Source of the DNA: Paenibacillus xylanivorans
GTDB lineage: Bacteria > Bacillota > Bacilli > Paenibacillales > Paenibacillaceae
NCBI RefSeq assembly: GCF_001280595.1
Contig: NZ_LITU01000082.1
Span: 29,160-90,182, forward strand
Reading direction: 5' to 3'
DNA length: 61,023 nt
Shown here: positions 25,291 through 33,302 of the stretch, in pieces
How the letters are laid out: every line of letters starts with the position of its first letter
How positions within the stretch are numbered: the stretch's first letter is position 1
The notes under the pieces: model-generated
Database searches by the model: none
Told to the model about the DNA's origin: nothing
What the model saw: only the letters and a program-made list of their open reading frames with translations
Made by a program: the position numbers and the translations under genes

Positions 25291-26421
25291 TCATTGTACA
25301 AAAGGAAACAGCAGCTTCTGGTTATCCATCCAGAACATATTGTCCGTACTGACCAGCTTCGTTTCCAGCGTTACTCTGGCTTGCACCTGTTGATTGTTCA
25401 ACCGTGCAACGGCCTGATTCACGCCAAGATATCCTGCGCTGAATCCGTTTTGTACAATTAAGTGCTGAATTTTACCTTCCTGTAACTGCTCTAACTGCTG
25501 CTGTTCACTGCCAAATCCCACAATCTTCACCTTATTCCCATTCTTCTCGGAAGTTCGCCGGTTCAATTCATCCGCTGCACCCAGAGAGGCTGGTTCCTGA
25601 AGGGCAATCAATCCGTCCACCTGATGCTGATCAAGCAGTTGCTTCGTCGCCTGCCAGCAACCATCCCGGGTGCTGCACACGGATTGTGTCTCCACATGAA
25701 TGTCCGGATACTGGGCTAGTGATTCTTCTACCCCTTGCTCTCGGTTAATCAGACCCGGATTTACAGGATCAGGACCGAGCAAGGCAACGCGCCCTCGTCC
25801 TCCCAGCAGTACAGCCATGGCCTGGCCCGCCTGCCGTCCAGCCTCAACGTTATCCATCGAGATGACACTCGTTATGCCTTTGACAGGAAACTCATCATTC
25901 AACAAAATTACGGGGATAACCACCCCGTTGACACCCATAGTCTGTGCCTTCTCGATGATGTCGATGAGTGCCTTCTGACTTAAGGGGTCGATCAACAGGG
26001 CAGAGGCCCCCTGTTCCAGTGCCAGCGATACTGCATCGACCTGGGCTCGTTCACGCTCGCTCAGTGGATAAATCCCATTTTGCAAATGCTCTTGCTTGAC
26101 CTTTATCTGTTCTGCTGTGAAGTCGGGGTTAGATGGCGCGTAAGTTAATCCCTCGGAGGGAAAAGCCTCCACCGTGATTAGCTCTGCCCCCGCTTCTTTG
26201 GCAGCCGCTTCAGCCCCAAGACGTATCGCTTCAGCGAGTTCTCCGGTTCCCGCTGGTGTAATCAGTGCAATACGCGGCGGCGACCCAGCCGGATCAGCGT
26301 TCGACATACCACACGCTACACATAACAACAGGCAGCAGATGGCTGCTGTCATGGCCATATAACGAAGTATAAGGACTCTCACTCGAATAACTTCCACACG
26401 GATGCAGATTTTTATTTTCAT
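25291..26421 (-). CDS. Sugar-binding sensory lipoprotein, periplasmic-binding-protein type I
   Basis: LacI/RbsB-type binding protein with lipobox LLCVAC: RIALITPAGTGELAEAIRLGAEAAA, ASALLIDPLSQKALIDIIEKA, VPVILLNDEFP, SVISMDNVEAGRQAGQAMA, GRVALLGPDP, DGLIALQEPASLGAADEL and KIVGFGSE. The start is uncertain. The frame is open far upstream into the kinase gene; GTG at 26382 gives the most normal signal peptide (24 residues to Cys) and ATG at 26421 a longer one; the GGGAGGAGG near 26517 belongs to upstream ATGs. It sits between the sensor kinase and mglB and may present a sugar to the kinase. Confidence 0.8.
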   Translation of the reverse strand: MKIKICIRVEVIRVRVLILRYMAMTAAICCLLLCVACGMSNADPAGSPPRIALITPAGTGELAEAIRLGAEAAAKEAGAELITVEAFPSEGLTYAPSNPDFTAEQIKVKQEHLQNGIYPLSERERAQVDAVSLALEQGASALLIDPLSQKALIDIIEKAQTMGVNGVVIPVILLNDEFPVKGITSVISMDNVEAGRQAGQAMAVLLGGRGRVALLGPDPVNPGLINREQGVEESLAQYPDIHVETQSVCSTRDGCWQATKQLLDQHQVDGLIALQEPASLGAADELNRRTSEKNGNKVKIVGFGSEQQQLEQLQEGKIQHLIVQNGFSAGYLGVNQAVARLNNQQVQARVTLETKLVSTDNMFWMDNQKLLFPFVQ

Positions 26422-26497
26422 AACCAAATACCCGATCCAGTCAGTTCTATTGATCTTATTCGCCTTGTTGATTCGCTTGGCGCACATGCTGTTCCCT

Positions 26498-28315
26498 TTA
26501 TTGTTCATCGTGAGCATCGTCCTCCTCCCGTTCCCATTGGATCGGAATCCGAATCCAGACCGTTGTGCCTTCTTCCAGCTCACTATCGAATTCAAGACCG
26601 TAAGCTTCGCCATAATAGAGCTGAATCCGATCATGCACATTGCGTACAGCTACACCTGATCCTGCACCACTTTTCACGATAGGACTGCCCACCAGGAGTT
26701 TCGACATCTGTTCTTCCGTCATGCCGACACCATTATCCGTAATGCGGAACACTAGCTTTTCTTCCTCCCGATACACACGAATCTCTATGCATCCCTCGTC
26801 CATGTGATACTCAATGCCATGCACGATGGCATTTTCAATGAGTGGTTGAAGCACCAGCTTAAGTGTCAGGCAGTCCAGTGTGTCCTCATCCGCATTCATG
26901 CTGAAATTGAATTTGCGCTTGAATCGCATCTGTTGAATCGTCAGGTAATGGTGGGCGTGCTCCAGCTCTTCCCTGACCGTAATAATCGTTTTGCCTTGAC
27001 TGAGACTGATGCGAAACAATCGGGATAACGAAGTGATCATCGTAATGACTTCCTCATTCCGGCTCATGCCCACCATACGCACGACCGAATTCAACGTGTT
27101 GTATAGGAAATGCGGATTGATCTGAGCCTGCAAAGCTTCGAGTTCGAGACGCCGTTTCTGCTCCTGTTCATGGATAATTTCACTCATCAGGGTACGGATT
27201 TTATAGACCATCAGATTAAACCGACGGGATAAACGTTCCACTTCAAGCGGGCCTTCTATAGGTAGCTCCACGTTGAAATCCCCTCGCTCCACGGCCTTCA
27301 TCTTTCGTTCCATGCGTCGAATCGGACGTGTCAGACTGGAAGAGAGGAACAGCGAGACGAGAATGACCAATACCAGCACAACCAGCAGCACCCGAATCAG
27401 ATATCCATTAACCTCCTGGCGGGTAGTCATAATCTCATCCAGATAGGCAACACCAACGATCTTCCACCCGATATTAGCGACGGACTTGACGGTATTCAGC
27501 CTCTTCTGTCCGTCCGCCTCATCTTCATAACTGCCCGTTGCAACCAACGCCTGTTCAATATTTTCACTTTTGAGCCCCATGTACATCAATTGCTGCTGTG
27601 GGTGGTATACGATATTACCTGCACTCTCGTCGATGATATAGACGTATCCACGTTTCCCCAGACTGACCCGGCGGCTCAGTTCGTCCATTTGTTTGAAGTT
27701 GATATCCACCAGCAAAATGACCTTCCGATCCTGACCATTTTGCCGTATAGTAATGCCTTTGCTCATGGAAACGACCCATTTGTATGGGCCTGTGTACATG
27801 TTCTGAATATGAGGCAGCGAGAAACTAAGGTGATCCGGCACTCGGAGCGCAGATTGAAACCACCCTTGCTGTGTCACATGGGCACTCGGTTTTAATTCGG
27901 CTGAAGGTCTGTTCTTGAGCAAATGCCCTGTCGAATCCAGCAAAGTAATAGAGATGATATCTTCACGGCTGCTGAGCAGTGTGTCGAGCTGTTTATCTAC
28001 CTGATCCCCTTCCCACGTGCCATCCCGCAGCATATGTTCTTCGATGGCTCGATACAGATGTGACATGCTGCGGACATAATCCTCCAGATTGTAACTGACC
28101 TGATCCACGATCTGTCTCGTCGTCAGCTCCGCACTTCGCTCCGCAGCCTGTGTGAATTTGTCATGCAGCAGCAGCGCCATGATGGTTAGCACCAATACGA
28201 TGAAAACGGAGAAAGACCACGTAATAATAAAGCGGATACTGCTGACTCTCGATGACCTCAACCTGGACCGTAGCCTAAGCCAAAGGGATCTCACCCAGCC
28301 GGCAAACGGTCTCAT
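26498..28315 (-). CDS. YesM/LytS-type sensor histidine kinase
   Basis: 605 residues. One membrane helix near 30-52, an extracytoplasmic Cache-like domain (about 55-300), a second helix near 305-327, a HAMP domain, then the His_kinase domain with LQAQINPHFLYNTLNSVVRM carrying the phospho-acceptor His, and a HATPase domain with LVLQPLIENAIVHG and ITDNGVGMTEEQ. Its start overlaps the response regulator stop by 4 bp. It probably controls the mgl genes with the regulator upstream and the sensory lipoprotein downstream. Confidence 0.92.
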   Translation of the reverse strand: MRPFAGWVRSLWLRLRSRLRSSRVSSIRFIITWSFSVFIVLVLTIMALLLHDKFTQAAERSAELTTRQIVDQVSYNLEDYVRSMSHLYRAIEEHMLRDGTWEGDQVDKQLDTLLSSREDIISITLLDSTGHLLKNRPSAELKPSAHVTQQGWFQSALRVPDHLSFSLPHIQNMYTGPYKWVVSMSKGITIRQNGQDRKVILLVDINFKQMDELSRRVSLGKRGYVYIIDESAGNIVYHPQQQLMYMGLKSENIEQALVATGSYEDEADGQKRLNTVKSVANIGWKIVGVAYLDEIMTTRQEVNGYLIRVLLVVLVLVILVSLFLSSSLTRPIRRMERKMKAVERGDFNVELPIEGPLEVERLSRRFNLMVYKIRTLMSEIIHEQEQKRRLELEALQAQINPHFLYNTLNSVVRMVGMSRNEEVITMITSLSRLFRISLSQGKTIITVREELEHAHHYLTIQQMRFKRKFNFSMNADEDTLDCLTLKLVLQPLIENAIVHGIEYHMDEGCIEIRVYREEEKLVFRITDNGVGMTEEQMSKLLVGSPIVKSGAGSGVAVRNVHDRIQLYYGEAYGLEFDSELEEGTTVWIRIPIQWEREEDDAHDEQ

Positions 28316-30078
28316 CGGATTAACCCTTCACTAGCTGTTAGTGCTGCCTGTTTGCGATATTCTTTAGGAGAGACGCCGATATGCTTTTTAAAACAAAAAC
28401 TGAAATAATTCGGTTCGGCGAAGCCTACCTGACCTGCAATCTCAAACGACTTCAGCTCCGTGGAGCGAAGCAGTTCCTTGGCCGCTTCCATCCGAATCTG
28501 CATCAGATATTGCAGGAAGGTAAGCTGCACTTCTTTTTTGAAAATGCCACAAAAGTAACCCGAGCTGATATGCAGATGACCGCATACTTTCTGAATGGAC
28601 AGATCCGGGTCCGCATAGTGTTCTTTGGTAAACGATAACGCCTGCTCCACAATATCCTTGTACACATGCTGCCGTCCGCTGGCGATGCGATGTTGTACAA
28701 GCAGACAAACCTCTCGCACCTTGCCCTGTGCCTCAGATAACCCTGGCAAACGGAACAAATCGGCGTACAACTGAAACCCCGCCCCAAAGATGTCCTCCAT
28801 CGCCTCACCTGATGCCTGAGCTGCCTTCCAGACGGTCGTTAAAACTTCAATCAGATAGAGCTGAATGTCACTTCGCCCATGCTCTACCGTAATTTCCCGG
28901 AAAATGATCTGCAGCGCTTCTTCCAGTTCCGTCTGCGTGCCCGCCTTCAGACAACGTGTCAGCGTCTGCTGCTTCAACTCGTCAAAACGAAGCTTGCCCG
29001 CCGTCTGCCGCTCGACATCGGCAATATAGATGAGCGGATCAGTCCCCGGTACAAGCCGATAATCCAGCGCCAACATTGCATCCTCATAAGCATGCTTTAC
29101 ACCCGCCAGTGTATTTACAATCTGTCCTGATCCTACGGTAGCCGGAATGCGCAAATAGTGGTTTATGCTGCGCATGACATTTTCGAGTGCCTGCTGCTGG
29201 CGTTTCTCCCCCTCTGCTCCACCCCAGCGGTCCACGTAAAGTAGTACAATCGTCTCCTGATGCATAAAAGCATGTCCGGCCCCGTGTTCCGTCCACACTT
29301 CTGCTGCAATGTTCAGCGCAGCAAATTGCTTCAACTCAGCATCCTCCGATTGACGCAAGGACTGTCCTGTTCCTTGTCCAAGTTCAAGTGTATTTTCACG
29401 TTCAGCACCAGCCCGCTCGCTATCCACTCCTTGCTGTACATTTTCTGCATTCCGTCCCTGTGAAGTTTCCGCTTGCTCACGCCGCAACGTTCTCTTCCCT
29501 TCTCCATCCATATGGAGGGTCAGTACAGAAACACCATACCGTTCACCGAGTAGATCCAGTCCGCATTGCTTCGCTTTGTCATGAATATATTCCGGCGATT
29601 TCTGCCGATGCAGCAATGTTGCCATCAGATCGGCCTGTATCAGGGGTAGGCTTGTATAATAATGGTCGCGCAGCTGCTGTACATCCTCTCGCTCTGCTAC
29701 TTCAGCCGCCATCTGCGCACGCAATCTGGTAAGCAGTTCTGTCAGATGTCCTGCCGAGAAAGGCTTCAGTAAATATTCATCCACACTCAGCGAGACCGCT
29801 TGCCGGGCATAGTCGAATTCATCGTATCCGGTCAAAATCACCACTTTCACTAGCGGATTGCGCTCCCGTAACCTTTTTGCAAGTTCAAGTCCATCCATAA
29901 ATGGCATGCTGATGTCCGTCACCACAATATCCGGTTCCACCCGTTCAGCCATCTCCAGTGCTTCCCGGCCATTCTCCGCCAGACCAACAATGCTAAAATC
30001 CAGCGCTTCCCAATCTACTTCTACGACCAACCCTTCGCGTACATCCTCTTCATCATCCACCAGCAATACCCGGTACAC
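28312..30078 (-). CDS. YesN-type response regulator with AraC DNA-binding domain
   Basis: 588 residues. REC domain at 1-120 with phospho-acceptor Asp in IVVTDISMPFMDGL and Lys in YLLKPF. A central region (about 130-480) includes a low-complexity stretch rich in Glu/Gln/Arg near 175-240. A C-terminal AraC domain has two helix-turn-helix motifs (SIQKVCGHLHISSGYFCGIFKK and KSFEIAGQVGFAEPNYFSFCFKKH). Start is GTG at 30078 with AAAGGAGGAG 9 nt upstream. First gene of the sensor-mgl set; a cre site lies 104 nt before it. Confidence 0.92.
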   Translation of the reverse strand: MYRVLLVDDEEDVREGLVVEVDWEALDFSIVGLAENGREALEMAERVEPDIVVTDISMPFMDGLELAKRLRERNPLVKVVILTGYDEFDYARQAVSLSVDEYLLKPFSAGHLTELLTRLRAQMAAEVAEREDVQQLRDHYYTSLPLIQADLMATLLHRQKSPEYIHDKAKQCGLDLLGERYGVSVLTLHMDGEGKRTLRREQAETSQGRNAENVQQGVDSERAGAERENTLELGQGTGQSLRQSEDAELKQFAALNIAAEVWTEHGAGHAFMHQETIVLLYVDRWGGAEGEKRQQQALENVMRSINHYLRIPATVGSGQIVNTLAGVKHAYEDAMLALDYRLVPGTDPLIYIADVERQTAGKLRFDELKQQTLTRCLKAGTQTELEEALQIIFREITVEHGRSDIQLYLIEVLTTVWKAAQASGEAMEDIFGAGFQLYADLFRLPGLSEAQGKVREVCLLVQHRIASGRQHVYKDIVEQALSFTKEHYADPDLSIQKVCGHLHISSGYFCGIFKKEVQLTFLQYLMQIRMEAAKELLRSTELKSFEIAGQVGFAEPNYFSFCFKKHIGVSPKEYRKQAALTASEGLIR

Positions 30079-30181
30079 GTTCGGACTCCTCCTTTATTTA
30101 ACGGGCCATATGCCCAAGCAATAATATATATGTCGATATGATCCAAGGTTGCCATCATAATATACAATATAAATTTAATTA

Positions 30182-30195
30182 TGTAATCGCTTACT
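30182..30195. promoter_or_regulatory. cre-like site upstream of the sensor-mgl operon
   Basis: TGTAATCGCTTACT matches 13 of 14 positions of the CcpA consensus TGWAANCGNTNWCA. It lies between the divergent response regulator gene and the small broken gene at 30297, so either or both may be under catabolite control. Confidence 0.55.
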
Positions 30196-30296
30196 TTTAA
30201 GGCGATAAGATTGATATAATGAGCGCTCTCAAACGAAATATATGGTAAATTATTGAAAGGAGTTAATTATAAAATAGGAAAGGAGTTTTTTAAAAC

Positions 30297-30421
30297 ATGA
30301 TCATACAAAGGCGGTACAGTTCTGGGAAAAGCATGATGGAACCTATGCCATGATTGTGATGGATACCCGAATCAATGAAAATGGCAAAGACAAGTGGTAT
30401 GTAAGTCGTTCGAAGAAATAA
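30297..30421 (+). pseudogene. Small broken gene (about 40 codons) with promoter-like and RBS signals
   Basis: A TATAAT-like box lies near 30213, and AAAGGAG stands 11 nt before ATG at 30297, but that frame stops after 18 codons. The adjacent frame, without a start codon, encodes a coding-like 41-residue stretch (HTKAVQFWEKHDGTYAMIV, then MDTRINENGKDKWYVSRSKK) ending with TAA at 30419-30421. One missing or extra base near the start would join them. I do not recognise the family. The remaining stretch 30079-30296 holds only upstream signals of the response regulator gene and of this fragment. Confidence 0.45.
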
Positions 30422-30523
30422 ATAAGCCCTAATCCACTTAAGCGGGCTAGGGCGTTACTCATCCTATATCAGATAAACAAAGAAAGAACTTCTCAGGTAC
30501 CGTTCTAACAACTGCGATGTGCT

Positions 30524-31450
30524 TTAATATAGTTCCGTTTCTCCATCCTCTTCTACTGACGAAGATAGATTGGTATTTAACCCCTTCACATAAATCATCG
30601 TGGTATCCGGATTGGTATGCCCCATCATTTCTGCCAAGCGATGCAGTGGTGTATGCTCGGCCATGGCGTATCCGAACCGATGACGCAGATCATGGGAACT
30701 GAGTCCTTCCAGTCCGGCTGTGGTCATCGCCTTTTTGATCAGATGGCGCAACGCCCTCTCCGTTAAGCGATCACTGGTTTTCTCGGAAGGAAACAGGTAA
30801 GGACTATCCGCAGCCAGACCAGCCATATACATCTTCAACAAGACAATACACGTCATGTTCAGCGGGATTTTCCGTTGACCGTTTCGTTTATCGGCTCTCA
30901 CCGTGAGTTGCCCGCTTCGTTTTCCCAATTCAATATCACCGGGAGCAAGATTGCATACCTCCATCGTTCGCAAACCCGTATGAAACATGAGGGTAAGGAT
31001 GGTCTGGTCCCGAAGCGAATTGCCGTTCTCGGCCGCAGATATGAACGATTGTTCTTCCTCGGTTGTCATTCGGCGTGGGCTAACCTTGTCTTCCGGAATG
31101 AATTTCAGAGGTTTGGAAGGATCATTGATGATCCTGGATTCCGAGGCAGCCCACTTGAAAAAACGCTTCAATGTAATCAGTCTGCGATTAATGGTAGATG
31201 GTTTCAATTGCATTACCTTTTGTGAATCTTCCCGGTAACGGACTAAAGTCGATGTATGCACGTCCTCGATTTGGAATGAGATCCCTTCACCCCGAGAATC
31301 ATTTCCTTTATACCATTCGGTAAAATGCTTCAAATCACTCGCATATTCCTTCAAGGTTTTGGGAGTCAACTCTCCCTGAATCGTAAGTATATGTATGAAT
31401 TCCTGAACAACCATTTCCCCTTGTACCGAAGTACCAGATACCTTATCCAT
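30524..31450 (-). CDS. Tyrosine recombinase (XerC/XerD-like integrase)
   Basis: 308-residue site-specific recombinase. N-terminal SAM-like core-binding domain (about 15-115: LTPKTLKEYASDLKHFTEWY, TINRRLITLKRFFKWA) and C-terminal catalytic domain. All active-site residues are seen: Arg in TGLRTMEV, Lys in RADKRNGQR, HDLR (His, Arg), MGHTNPDTT (His) and the nucleophile Tyr in MIYVKG. RBS GGAGG precedes the ATG. It is a lone recombinase without other phage or conjugation genes. Its promoter (TTGATG 31523-31528, TAATAT 31500-31505) overlaps that of the divergent cold-shock gene. Confidence 0.9.
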   Translation of the reverse strand: MDKVSGTSVQGEMVVQEFIHILTIQGELTPKTLKEYASDLKHFTEWYKGNDSRGEGISFQIEDVHTSTLVRYREDSQKVMQLKPSTINRRLITLKRFFKWAASESRIINDPSKPLKFIPEDKVSPRRMTTEEEQSFISAAENGNSLRDQTILTLMFHTGLRTMEVCNLAPGDIELGKRSGQLTVRADKRNGQRKIPLNMTCIVLLKMYMAGLAADSPYLFPSEKTSDRLTERALRHLIKKAMTTAGLEGLSSHDLRHRFGYAMAEHTPLHRLAEMMGHTNPDTTMIYVKGLNTNLSSSVEEDGETELY

Positions 31451-31469
31451 TAGAAAATACCTCCAAATC

Positions 31470-31528
31470 TTGACTTATATTAGCGGACATGGTATTATCA
31501 TATTAATCGATACATTAGCGGACATCAA
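31470..31528. promoter_or_regulatory. Overlapping divergent promoters with a direct repeat in each spacer
   Basis: Plus strand: TTGACT (31470-31475), 17 nt, TATTAT (31493-31498), reading toward the cold-shock gene. Minus strand: TTGATG (31523-31528), 17 nt, TAATAT (31500-31505), reading toward the recombinase. The 12-mer ATTAGCGGACAT occurs twice in direct orientation (31479-31490 and 31514-31525), 35 bp apart, within or across the spacer of each promoter. A shared regulator or recombinase binding is possible. Confidence 0.6.
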
Positions 31529-31622
31529 GTCTGTGGGTTTGAATATACCTGATTAGCGTTGATTTTCTAAATTAACCTTTTCAAAATGGTCGTTAAAAAA
31601 CTTATTTTTTTGGAGGAATCAC

Positions 31623-31823
31623 ATGCAAACAGGTACAGTGAAATGGTTTAACGCGGATAAAGGATTTGGCTTTATCGAAACTGAAGAAGGAACAGACGTA
31701 TTCGTTCATTTCAGTGCAATTCAAGGCGACGGCTACAAATCTTTGGATGAAGGACAACGCGTCCAATTCGAAGTAACTCAAGGTAACCGTGGACCACAAG
31801 CTGAGAACGTTACTAAAGTTTAA
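31623..31823 (+). CDS. Cold-shock protein (Csp family)
   Basis: 66-residue single cold-shock domain, a nucleic-acid-binding OB fold that acts as RNA chaperone. RNP1 is KGFGFIE and RNP2 is VFVHFS, with the starting TGTVKWFNADKG. RBS GGAGG precedes the ATG. The promoter at 31470-31498 implies an untranslated leader of about 118 nt, typical of cold-inducible csp mRNAs. A terminator follows. Confidence 0.95.
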   Translation: MQTGTVKWFNADKGFGFIETEEGTDVFVHFSAIQGDGYKSLDEGQRVQFEVTQGNRGPQAENVTKV

Positions 31824-31833
31824 TTATATTAAG

Positions 31834-31858
31834 GCTGCCTTGTACAAGGCAGCTTTTT
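31834..31858 (+). terminator. Terminator of the cold-shock gene
   Basis: Perfect palindrome GCTGCCTTGTACAAGGCAGC (31834-31853) followed by five T. Confidence 0.85.
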
Positions 31859-31897
31859 GTTTTATTTCATCCAAAAACGAAAAGTGAGGTATGACAA

Positions 31898-32170
31898 ATG
31901 GACAAAGAACAATTGATCACAGAAGTAGCCAAAAACGGCGGATTCTCCAAAAAGAACGCTGAAAAAGCCGTTACCGTTGTACTAGATTCAATTTTGGAAG
32001 CCCTGAAAGAAGGCAAAGAGGTTCAACTGGTCGGATTCGGAAAATTCGAAGTACGTAATCGTGAAGCGCGTATGGGCAAAAGCCGGAGAACGGGCAAGGA
32101 GATTCAACTTCCAGCAGGTAAGGTTCCCGTATTTACAGCAGGATTAACGATGAAAGAAGCTTTAAACTAA
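31898..32170 (+). CDS. hup: HU-type DNA-binding protein
   Basis: 90-residue histone-like protein of the HU family: MDKEQLITEVAKNGGFSKKNAEKAV helices, the core VQLVGFGKFEVRNREAR, and the DNA-contacting arm GKSRRTGKEIQLPAGKVPVF. GTGAGGT stands 7 nt before the ATG. It bends and compacts DNA in the nucleoid. It starts 75 nt after the cold-shock gene but behind its own leader and a terminator. It may be a paralogue of the main HBs, which this window cannot show. Confidence 0.93.
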   Translation: MDKEQLITEVAKNGGFSKKNAEKAVTVVLDSILEALKEGKEVQLVGFGKFEVRNREARMGKSRRTGKEIQLPAGKVPVFTAGLTMKEALN

Positions 32171-32373
32171 ACAGCAACAACAGGATTGGAAAAGAGGTTT
32201 TTATTCAAACACACAATGAACATTTTGATGTAAATGTCGTGTTTTCTACGGTTGATGATATCATTAACTTTTATTCCGGCAAGCAGACAGACCAGAATAA
32301 CGCGGAAGATCACACCCATTCAACACCCCCATTAGAAGAGTCTGCACAGACGCCACAACCACCCACTCGCTAA
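32171..32373 (+). pseudogene. Coding-like fragment without start codon downstream of hup
   Basis: From about 32185 an open frame ends with TAA at 32371-32373 and encodes 62 residues beginning IGKEVFIQTHNEHFDVNVVF and continuing STVDDIINFYSGKQTDQNN, with a Pro/Thr/Gln-rich tail. The amino-acid pattern looks protein-like, but there is no ATG, GTG or TTG in frame at the start and no RBS. It is probably the decayed end of a lost gene; initiation at the ATT (32185) is unlikely. The family is not recognised. Confidence 0.35.
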
Positions 32374-32400
32374 AACGAACCTTTCATCTTGGACAATAAG

Positions 32401-32433
32401 AAGCCCTGTTCCGCTCAACACGGTCCAGGGCTT
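32401..32433. terminator. Terminator-like hairpin at the end of the opp operon
   Basis: AAGCCCTG (32401-32408) pairs with CAGGGCTT (32426-32433), with inner CCG/CGG. Only short T-rich tails on both sides, so strength is moderate. It lies between the fragment above and the convergent OppF-like gene. Confidence 0.5.
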
Positions 32434-32441
32434 GATTTGTG

Positions 32442-33242
32442 TCAATCGAGCACCCAGGGAGAATGGATTTTGGGTACGTCGTTGATTAATTGCTTGGTAT
32501 AGGGATGCTCTGCATGGTGAATGACCTCCTCTGCTCTCCCTGCCTCCACTATTCGTCCATGCTCCATAATGCAGATCGTGTCGCTCACATAATAAGCCAG
32601 CCCCACGTCGTGCGTAATAAACACAATGGTCATGCGGTTCTCGTCACGCAGCTTGAGCAGCATATCCAGAATGGTTGAACGCGAGCAGGCATCCACCATG
32701 GAAGTCGGTTCATCCGCGATTAGCACCTTGGGATGCAGCATGAAAATGCGGGCAATCATAAGTCGTTGCATCTGTCCACCAGACAGCTCAAACGGATATT
32801 TGTTGTATAATTCCTCGAACTTCAGGTTAACAAAAGAACAGGCTTCCTTCATTTTGGCATATTCCTCGTCTTTGTTCAGCTTTAGTCCCTGAAGTTTGAT
32901 ACAGTCCACCAGCAGCTTTTCCACCCGGTGAAATACGTTGAAAGAAGAGAAAGGGTCCTGGAAAATGGCCTGAATATCCTTCCAATAGGCTTTACGCTCA
33001 CGGTAACGCTTCATCTGTCTGGGCTTGCCATCGTATTCGATTGCTCCACCCGATTCCTTGAGCAATCCCATAATCATTTTCGCAAGCGTGGTCTTGCCAC
33101 TGCCGCTCTCCCCCACAATGGAGATAATCTCCCCTTCATGAAAATCAAAGCTTACATCGTCCACCGCTGCCTTTTTGCGATTGCCTGTACCGTACACCTT
33201 GGTCAGATGGCGGCCACTGATCAGCACCTTGCCCATCGCCAT
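32442..33242 (-). CDS. Oligopeptide/oligosaccharide ABC ATPase, OppF/DppF-like
   Basis: 266 residues. Walker A GESGSGKTT, signature LSGGQMQR, Walker B VLIADEPTSMVD and H-loop FITHDVG. It lacks the long C-terminal oligopeptide-type extension of the OppD partner. RBS AAGGAG precedes the ATG. Last gene of the five-gene transporter operon; it would pair with the OppD-like ATPase 60 nt upstream. Confidence 0.92.
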   Translation of the reverse strand: MAMGKVLISGRHLTKVYGTGNRKKAAVDDVSFDFHEGEIISIVGESGSGKTTLAKMIMGLLKESGGAIEYDGKPRQMKRYRERKAYWKDIQAIFQDPFSSFNVFHRVEKLLVDCIKLQGLKLNKDEEYAKMKEACSFVNLKFEELYNKYPFELSGGQMQRLMIARIFMLHPKVLIADEPTSMVDACSRSTILDMLLKLRDENRMTIVFITHDVGLAYYVSDTICIMEHGRIVEAGRAEEVIHHAEHPYTKQLINDVPKIHSPWVLD

Positions 33243-33302
33243 ACTACCTCACTCCTTTCAGGGAGCCTTGATCAGAGCCCATTACGCCCAGTAGGAATTA
33301 TT

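Noticed and set aside
30524..32373. Segment with recombinase, csp and hup as an integrated mobile element
   Set aside because: No flanking att repeats, tRNA target or other mobility genes could be found; csp and HU are core functions.
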